Positions 58,857 through 64,000 of a stretch of DNA of 64,000 nucleotides are shown here, one piece after another (the first letter of the stretch is position 1; every line of letters begins with the position of its first letter). The notes beneath the pieces were generated by a model. That model ran no database searches and was not told the origin of the DNA. It saw nothing but the letters and a program-made list of their open reading frames with translations. A program made the position numbers and the translations under genes. This stretch comes from Armatimonadota bacterium (GTDB lineage: Bacteria > Armatimonadota > Fimbriimonadia > Fimbriimonadales > Fimbriimonadaceae), in assembly GCA_016223145.1 (NCBI GenBank), contig JACRPN010000010.1:1-64000 (forward strand), in the 5' to 3' direction.

Positions 58857-61297
58857 TGTCAGATATAGAAGATCCCATAGAACAGTTCGAGGACCCGGTT
58901 GAAGAACTCGAAGGCGATTTCCCCCTACCGGTCTCGCTCGATCAGCAGCCTGACGAGGGCGCGCGCCCCTCGGTGCCCGAGATCATCAACATCTTGCCGC
59001 TTCGCGACTCCGTGATCTACCCGATGCTTATCGCACCGTTAAGTGTAGCAAGAGAGTCCAGCATTCAACTGATCGATGAGAGCATTTCTGGCACCAATCG
59101 CGTGATAGGCGTCATCGCCCAGCGCAAGCCCCACATCGAGCAGCCCAAGTTTGAGGACGTCTTCGAGTGCGGCTGCGCCGTGATCATCCGCACGCTGGTC
59201 AAGATGCCCGATGCCGTGCGCCTGATCGTTCAGGGCGTCCAACGCTATCGCATCATCGAGCGGCTGCAGGAGACCCCGTACCTTCGCGCCCGCGTCGAAA
59301 TCATCGAGGACGAGCTCCCGCCGGAGGAGGAAGCAGAGAAGACCGAGGCCCTGCGCCGAAACGTTGCGGGACTCTTTGAGCAGGCGATCCGGCTGCATCC
59401 GCAACTGCCGGAGGAGCTTCGCAGCCTCACGCAGGCGGTCACCGAAACCAACGTGATGTGCGACCTGGTGGCCGCCCACATGACCCTGAGCCTGGAAGAC
59501 AAGCAGAAGATTCTGGAAACCGTCAGCGTACAGGAGCGGCTGAGGGTGCTGCTGGAGATGCTGGGGCGGGAGGTCCGGGTCCTGGAGCTGACATCCAAAG
59601 TGCAGAGCGAGGTCAACGTCGAGCTCAGCAAGTCCCAGCGCGAGTATTACTTGCGCGAGCAGCTCAAAGCGATCCAGCGAGAGCTTGGCGAAGTGGACGA
59701 TCGCGCAGAGGAGCTTGACGAGCTTCGCGAGAGGATCGACAAGTCCGGGATGACCGCCGAGGCCCTCCGCGAGGTCAACCGCGAGTTCGATCGGCTCAGG
59801 AGGATGTCTCCTGGCGCGCCGGAGTACACGGTCGCGAGAACCTACATCGATTGGGTTCTGTCGCTCCCGTGGAGTGTTTCCACCGAGGATAGCCTGTCGC
59901 TGCCTGAAGTCAAGGTGGTTCTCGACCAGGACCATTACGGGCTGGAGAAGATCAAGCAGCGCATCGTCGAGTTTCTCGCGGTGCGCAAGGTGAAAAAGGA
60001 CGGGCGGGTTCGTCAGCCGATCCTGTGTTTCGTGGGCCCGCCAGGCGTGGGCAAGACCTCTTTGGGCCGCTCGATCTCCCACGCGATGAACCGGAAGTTT
60101 GTTCGCATTTCTTTGGGCGGCATGCGCGATGAGGCGGAGATCCGCGGCCACCGCCGCACCTACATCGGCGCCCTCCCCGGCCAGATCATCCAGGGCCTGC
60201 GTCGCGCTGAATCGAACAATCCGGTCTTCATGCTTGACGAGATCGACAAGCTCGGCGTGGACTTTCGCGGCGACCCAGCATCCGCGCTCTTGGAGGTTCT
60301 CGATCCCGAGCAAAACGTCTCGTTCCGGGACCACTACGTCGATGCGCCGTTCGACCTAGGGCAGGTGTTTTTCATCACCACCGCCAACCGTTTGGACACC
60401 ATCCCACCCCCATTGAGGGACCGAATGGAGGTCATCGAGCTGGGCGGCTACACCGAAGAAGAGAAGTTGGAAATCGCCAAGCGCCACCTGGTGCCCAAGC
60501 AGATCGCCGAGCACGGGCTACGGACGACGCAGATCGAGTTCCGCGACGAGGCGCTCAAAGCGCTGGCGCGCAACTACACGCGCGAGGCCGGGGTGCGCAA
60601 CCTGGAGCGCGAGATCGCCAGCGTGACGCGCCGCGCGACCAGGCAGTTTGCCGAAGGCCGCAAAGGCAAAGTCAGCGTAGGTCTTGGGTATGTGACACAG
60701 GCGCTCGGCGCTCCGCGCTACTCCCATGATGAGGTCGAGGACCGAGAGCTGACTCCCGGGATCGCTGTAGGGCTGGTCTGGACGCCAGTTGGCGGGGACG
60801 TCGTCTTTATCGAAACGGCCATGATGCACGGTTCGAAGAACCTCATTCTTACGGGCCAGCTTGGCGACGTGATGAAGGAAAGCGTGAGCGCTGCGCTGAG
60901 CTACATTCGAAGCAACGCCAAGCGACTTGGCCTTTCGCCGGACTTCTTCGAAAAGTGCGAGCTTCACGTCCACCTTCCTGCGGGCGCAGTGCCCAAAGAT
61001 GGGCCCAGCGCGGGAATCACGATTCTGTCGGCTCTGGTCTCACTCCTGACCGGGAAGCGAGTACGCAAGCGGCTTGCGATGACAGGCGAGCTCACGCTGA
61101 GCGGCCAGGTGCTTCCGGTAGGAGGCGTCAAAGAGAAGGTGCTGGCGGCGCATCGCGCCGGCGTGACGATGCTGCTCCTGCCCGTGGACAATAAGAAGGA
61201 CTACCTAGAAGAGGTTCCCGAGGAAATTCGGGCCTGTCTGGAGGTCCACTTCGTCACCAAGGCCGACCAAGTGCTCAAGCTGGCGTTTGATGCTTGA
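58856..61297 (+). CDS. lon: ATP-dependent protease Lon
   Basis: 813 residues, full length. Acidic N-terminal extension of about 40 residues, then LON substrate domain (ILPLRDSVIYPMLIAPLSVAR), coiled-coil SQREYYLREQLKAIQRELGE, AAA+ domain with GPPGVGKTSLGRSI near residue 392 and FMLDEIDKLG, and the protease domain with the catalytic Ser in VPKDGPSAGITI near 719 and Lys in PVGGVKEKVLAAHRAG. It degrades misfolded and regulatory proteins in the cytoplasm. Confidence 0.98.
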   Translation: MSDIEDPIEQFEDPVEELEGDFPLPVSLDQQPDEGARPSVPEIINILPLRDSVIYPMLIAPLSVARESSIQLIDESISGTNRVIGVIAQRKPHIEQPKFEDVFECGCAVIIRTLVKMPDAVRLIVQGVQRYRIIERLQETPYLRARVEIIEDELPPEEEAEKTEALRRNVAGLFEQAIRLHPQLPEELRSLTQAVTETNVMCDLVAAHMTLSLEDKQKILETVSVQERLRVLLEMLGREVRVLELTSKVQSEVNVELSKSQREYYLREQLKAIQRELGEVDDRAEELDELRERIDKSGMTAEALREVNREFDRLRRMSPGAPEYTVARTYIDWVLSLPWSVSTEDSLSLPEVKVVLDQDHYGLEKIKQRIVEFLAVRKVKKDGRVRQPILCFVGPPGVGKTSLGRSISHAMNRKFVRISLGGMRDEAEIRGHRRTYIGALPGQIIQGLRRAESNNPVFMLDEIDKLGVDFRGDPASALLEVLDPEQNVSFRDHYVDAPFDLGQVFFITTANRLDTIPPPLRDRMEVIELGGYTEEEKLEIAKRHLVPKQIAEHGLRTTQIEFRDEALKALARNYTREAGVRNLEREIASVTRRATRQFAEGRKGKVSVGLGYVTQALGAPRYSHDEVEDRELTPGIAVGLVWTPVGGDVVFIETAMMHGSKNLILTGQLGDVMKESVSAALSYIRSNAKRLGLSPDFFEKCELHVHLPAGAVPKDGPSAGITILSALVSLLTGKRVRKRLAMTGELTLSGQVLPVGGVKEKVLAAHRAGVTMLLLPVDNKKDYLEEVPEEIRACLEVHFVTKADQVLKLAFDA

Positions 61298-61357
61298 CGG
61301 AACTGTATAGGTTGCACTAGAGAACGCGTAGGATGCTTCCGAGAATATTCACGTGGG

Positions 61358-62260
61358 ATGCGTTTGGCCATGAGCAGAGTTGGCCTTAAGTTCTTTTCGG
61401 CAAAGACGCCGATCGGGGTTGCGCTTCGCGTTGCTGGACTCTACGGTGTGCTGGGAATCGTCTGGATCGTCTATTCAGATCGAGCGGTCGAGTGGTTTAT
61501 TACCAGCCCTGAGACCCAGACCCACGTTCAGACCTCCAAAGGGCTCTTCTGGATTCTGCTTACGACCGCTATCATCTATTCGGTGAGTGCGTACCTTGTC
61601 GCGAACTTGGTCCGCGAAGCCGAGGGCCGTCGCAAGATGGAGTATGAGGTGATCGAGCGCCTGAGCATGGCGGCCGAATACCGCGACGACGAAACGGGCA
61701 ACCACGTGCGCCGCGTCGGCGCCTATTGCGCGATCTTGGCGCGGGGTCTGGGCATGAGCGAGGAGCGCGCCAAGCTCATCGAGATGGCCGCCTGCCTGCA
61801 CGACATCGGCAAGATCGGCATCCCAGACGACGTTCTGCTCAAGTCTGGACCTTTCAACGATGAAGACCGCCAGATCATGCGGGCGCACACCCTAATCGGG
61901 TCCAGCCTCCTTGCGGGCGGAGAATCTGAAGTGCTGCGGCTTGCGGAGACCATCGCCCTTACCCACCACGAACGGTGGGATGGCACGGGCTACCCCGCCG
62001 GAATGGTAGGGGAAGAGATCCCCATCGAGGGCCGAATCTGTGCCATTGCGGATGTGTTCGACGCTCTTGTCACCAAACGCCGGTACAAGGACGAATGGTC
62101 CACAGAGGATGCGGTCGAGGAACTGCGATCGTTGAGCGGCATCCAGTTCGATCCTCAGCTCGTGGCGTTGCTCGAGTTGAAGCTGCCAGAGATCGAGGCC
62201 GTTCGCGAGGCGTTCCCAGACTTCGAAGTCTGCAGCGTCCGCTATCAGCGCGCTGCATAG
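61358..62260 (+). CDS. Membrane-bound HD-GYP domain protein
   Basis: 300 residues. Two hydrophobic helices (about 22-42 and 64-86) flank a short periplasmic loop. The cytoplasmic HD-GYP domain has HVRRVGAYC, CLHDIGKIGIPDDVLLKSG (HD near 147), AHTLIGSSLL, LTHHERWDGTGYPAG with the GYP motif, and ADVFDALVTKRRYK. Metal ligands appear intact, so c-di-GMP or a related nucleotide may be hydrolysed. No separate sensor domain other than the loop. Possibly connected to motility control, given the flagellar genes in the genome. Confidence 0.9.
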   Translation: MRLAMSRVGLKFFSAKTPIGVALRVAGLYGVLGIVWIVYSDRAVEWFITSPETQTHVQTSKGLFWILLTTAIIYSVSAYLVANLVREAEGRRKMEYEVIERLSMAAEYRDDETGNHVRRVGAYCAILARGLGMSEERAKLIEMAACLHDIGKIGIPDDVLLKSGPFNDEDRQIMRAHTLIGSSLLAGGESEVLRLAETIALTHHERWDGTGYPAGMVGEEIPIEGRICAIADVFDALVTKRRYKDEWSTEDAVEELRSLSGIQFDPQLVALLELKLPEIEAVREAFPDFEVCSVRYQRAA

Positions 62261-62343
62261 GCTCGCCATCTGAGGCCCGTGCTCCATGGTCTGCCGGGCC
62301 GACGGCTCTTCGCCCTCGCCGTTTATGCGAAACTAGTACGTTC

Positions 62344-63306
62344 ATGGGAGATGGCGAGACCACCGTTCGAACCGTCGTCTGGGACAAAGCCCAGACGGTT
62401 CCGCGGCTGGTCGTCGGCCAGGTAGTCTCGGCCGCCCTTACGTGGACCCACGTGGTGGCGGGCAGCCGGGCGTCGGCAACCCAAGTGCTCGCCGAGGATT
62501 TTGGGTTCCATGAACTCGAAATCGAGGACGCGCTCTCTGAGGGCGAGCGGCCCCACCTCCATGAGAGCCCCGATCACCTGTTCTTCACGGTTCCGGCGGT
62601 CTCCGTTCGAGAGGAGAGGCTCTATTTCCAAGAAATTGGAATTTTCATTACTAAATCGAAGCTTGTGACCGTCTCCGTGGAGAGCTGCGACCTCCTGGAG
62701 ACGATCCTGCAACGGATGCCCGAAAGGCCGTCAAACGGCACACGCACGGCTTCCAGGATTGCCCACGGCATTATCGACACGATCATCGACGACTACTACC
62801 CGGTCCTCGACCTTCTGGAGGAGCGGGCTGAGGACCTGGAAGCCGATGTGTTCGTCGGACGGCCGGTGGCCATCAAGGACCTCTTGCGGATCAAACGAAG
62901 GCTTTTGGAGCTTCGCCGCCGGCTGACTCCATTTAGGGACATCCTGAATGGCCTTTTGCGTCATGACGTACCCGTCATCGCGCGCGCCGACCACCCCTAT
63001 TTCCAGGACGTCTATGACCACGTGCTGCGGGTCTTGGAGCGAGCCGACCTCAACCGCGACATCCTGGCCTCGGTGCTGGATGCCAACCTTGCCACCGTCA
63101 GCAACCGGCTGAACCAGGTGATGAAGGTGATGACGGCGCTGGCCACGATTCTCATGTCGGTGACCTTGGTGGCGAGCATCTACGGGATGAACTTCAAGTT
63201 CATGCCCGAACTGGGTTCGCCCTGGGGGTATCCGGGTGCTTTGATGGCGATGCTGCTGGTCGCGGGCGTGGAGTTTGTGATTTTTCGCAAGAAGGGGTGG
63301 TTTTAG
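62344..63306 (+). CDS. corA: CorA-family magnesium/cobalt transporter
   Basis: 320 residues from ATG 62344; the frame to 61975 only overlaps the HD-GYP gene. The N-terminal cytoplasmic domain (FGFHELEIEDALSEGERPHL, YFQEIGIFITKSKLVTV), the long stalk helix (RIKRRLLELRRRLTPFRDIL) and the end with two helices and YGMNFKFMPEL (GMN near 281) are those of CorA. It forms a pentameric Mg2+ channel gated by internal Mg2+. The stop overlaps tail to tail with mgtE. Confidence 0.93.
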   Translation: MGDGETTVRTVVWDKAQTVPRLVVGQVVSAALTWTHVVAGSRASATQVLAEDFGFHELEIEDALSEGERPHLHESPDHLFFTVPAVSVREERLYFQEIGIFITKSKLVTVSVESCDLLETILQRMPERPSNGTRTASRIAHGIIDTIIDDYYPVLDLLEERAEDLEADVFVGRPVAIKDLLRIKRRLLELRRRLTPFRDILNGLLRHDVPVIARADHPYFQDVYDHVLRVLERADLNRDILASVLDANLATVSNRLNQVMKVMTALATILMSVTLVASIYGMNFKFMPELGSPWGYPGALMAMLLVAGVEFVIFRKKGWF

Positions 63307-64000
63307 AAGCCTTTTGGCAGCAGGCGCAGCGCGGTTTCGAAGAAGATAACAAGTCCTGTGGCGTCGACGAGCGTGGCGATGAAGGGCGCACTCATGACGG
63401 CCGGGTCGATGCCCACCCTCTTGGCGGCAATCGGAAGCAAACTCCCAACACACGCCGCCCACATGATGATGGCCGGCAGGGCGATGGCGACGGTCAGGCT
63501 GATCGGCATCCCGGAGCCCCAGAGCAAGGCGCGGCCAAACCCCACAACTCCCAGCGCCGAGCCGATGCACAGCGACAGGACAAACTCCCGCTGCAGAACC
63601 ACCCATGCGTCGGCAGCTTTTATTTCGCCGATGGCAAGGGCGCGGGTGATGGTGGTGGTCACCTGGGAGCCCGAGTTTCCGCCCGCTCCGATGAGCAGCG
63701 GGATGAACACCATGAGTTGAGCCAGGGTCGTCTTGCCGCCCTCCTCCGCGACCCCGGTGTAGTGCCGGAGCACCATGGCCGTCAGGAACTCTGCCACGAA
63801 CAGGATCATCAACCAAGGCAGCCGCCTGCGCACAAGCTGGCCGAGACCCAAGGACAAGTAGGGCTCTGCCGGGCCGATGACCGCGCCCATCGCCAGCACG
63901 TCCTCGGTTTCCGATTCCTGCAGAACCTCTTGCGCGTCGTCACCGGTGAAGAGGCCGACCATGCGCCCGGCCCAGTCGAGCACGGGCAAAGCGTAAAAGC
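63303..64000 (-). CDS. mgtE: MgtE magnesium transporter, C-terminal part (cut by window end)
   Basis: About 232 codons are visible; the frame is open to the right edge (FYALPVLDWAGRMVGLFTGDD is the end of a CBS domain). The five-helix channel domain follows: RRLPWLMILFVAEFLTAMVL, VFIPLLIGAGGNSGSQVTTTI (the conserved GGNxGxQ), MPISLTVAIALPAIIMWAACVGSLLPI, GIDPAVMSAPFIATLVDATGL. The start and N-domain lie beyond the window. MgtE is gated by Mg2+ through its N and CBS domains. Confidence 0.95.
   Translation of the reverse strand, partial: FYALPVLDWAGRMVGLFTGDDAQEVLQESETEDVLAMGAVIGPAEPYLSLGLGQLVRRRLPWLMILFVAEFLTAMVLRHYTGVAEEGGKTTLAQLMVFIPLLIGAGGNSGSQVTTTITRALAIGEIKAADAWVVLQREFVLSLCIGSALGVVGFGRALLWGSGMPISLTVAIALPAIIMWAACVGSLLPIAAKRVGIDPAVMSAPFIATLVDATGLVIFFETALRLLPKGF

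Noticed and set aside
59039-60334. 431-codon minus-strand frame opposite lon
   Set aside because: Mirror of lon; composition and lack of motifs mark it as a shadow.

Overview
This is a 64 kb piece of a bacterial chromosome, high in GC (about 60% by eye), from a free-living, flagellated bacterium with an outer membrane. Several traits together suggest the Armatimonadota (Fimbriimonadia-like): a PEP-CTERM exported protein, a copper-amine-oxidase-type stalk domain, glycine-rich PQQ-repeat proteins, a KimA-type permease, HUH REP-associated transposases with palindromic REP repeats, and many short-word tandem repeats between genes. That placement is inferred from gene content only. There is no prophage, plasmid module or CRISPR array. 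The region is mostly housekeeping genes with small accessory insertions.

Layout. 1-9.9 kb: tRNA-Ile, an exported PQQ beta-propeller protein, dprA, nagA, a KimA-like K+ transporter overlapping a STAS-USP fusion gene, a secreted PqaA-like hydrolase, and an exported Ig/stalk-domain protein. 9.9-20 kb: a class V aminotransferase, a pabB-pabC fusion, a UroD-family gene overlapping an OGG1-type glycosylase and an exported propeller protein, a G5-3D cell-wall protein, then trpDCF. 20.3-25.7 kb: flagellar switch and export operon fliM-fliN/Y-fliO-fliP-fliQ-fliR-flhB. 25.9-38.2 kb: vapB with a nonsense-broken vapC, guaA, an exported protein divergent from a pseudokinase/zinc-ribbon protein, an AI-2E transporter, a YtxH protein, VKOR-DsbA fusion plus mnmA, miaB carrying an in-frame repeat insertion, and a RAYT transposase flanked by REP palindromes. 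38.2-46 kb: rhamnose block (RhaS-type lipoprotein, two permeases, GH78 alpha-L-rhamnosidase) and a PEP-CTERM protein. 46-54.5 kb: DUF393, CocE hydrolase, tRNA-Cys, two WaaA-like Kdo transferases around a divergent glycosyltransferase, MFS exporter. 54.6-64 kb: two tandem DUF4382/DUF5666-type lipoproteins, hsp20-lon, an HD-GYP protein, and convergent corA and mgtE (mgtE is cut by the window end).

Cooperating sets: trpDCF (tryptophan), the flagellar export gate, secreted rhamnosidase with rhamnose uptake, Hsp20 with Lon (proteostasis), CorA with MgtE (Mg2+), KimA with STAS-USP (K+ and its probable control), and VKOR-DsbA (periplasmic disulfides).

The most interesting signals lie outside ordinary genes: a candidate minus-strand small RNA at about 19961-20078 with its own extended -10 promoter and terminator; -10 hexamers placed 6-8 nt before start codons of at least seven genes (leaderless transcription); several families of intergenic repeats, one of which appears to have entered miaB in frame; and a pseudokinase fused to an eight-CxxC zinc-ribbon array.
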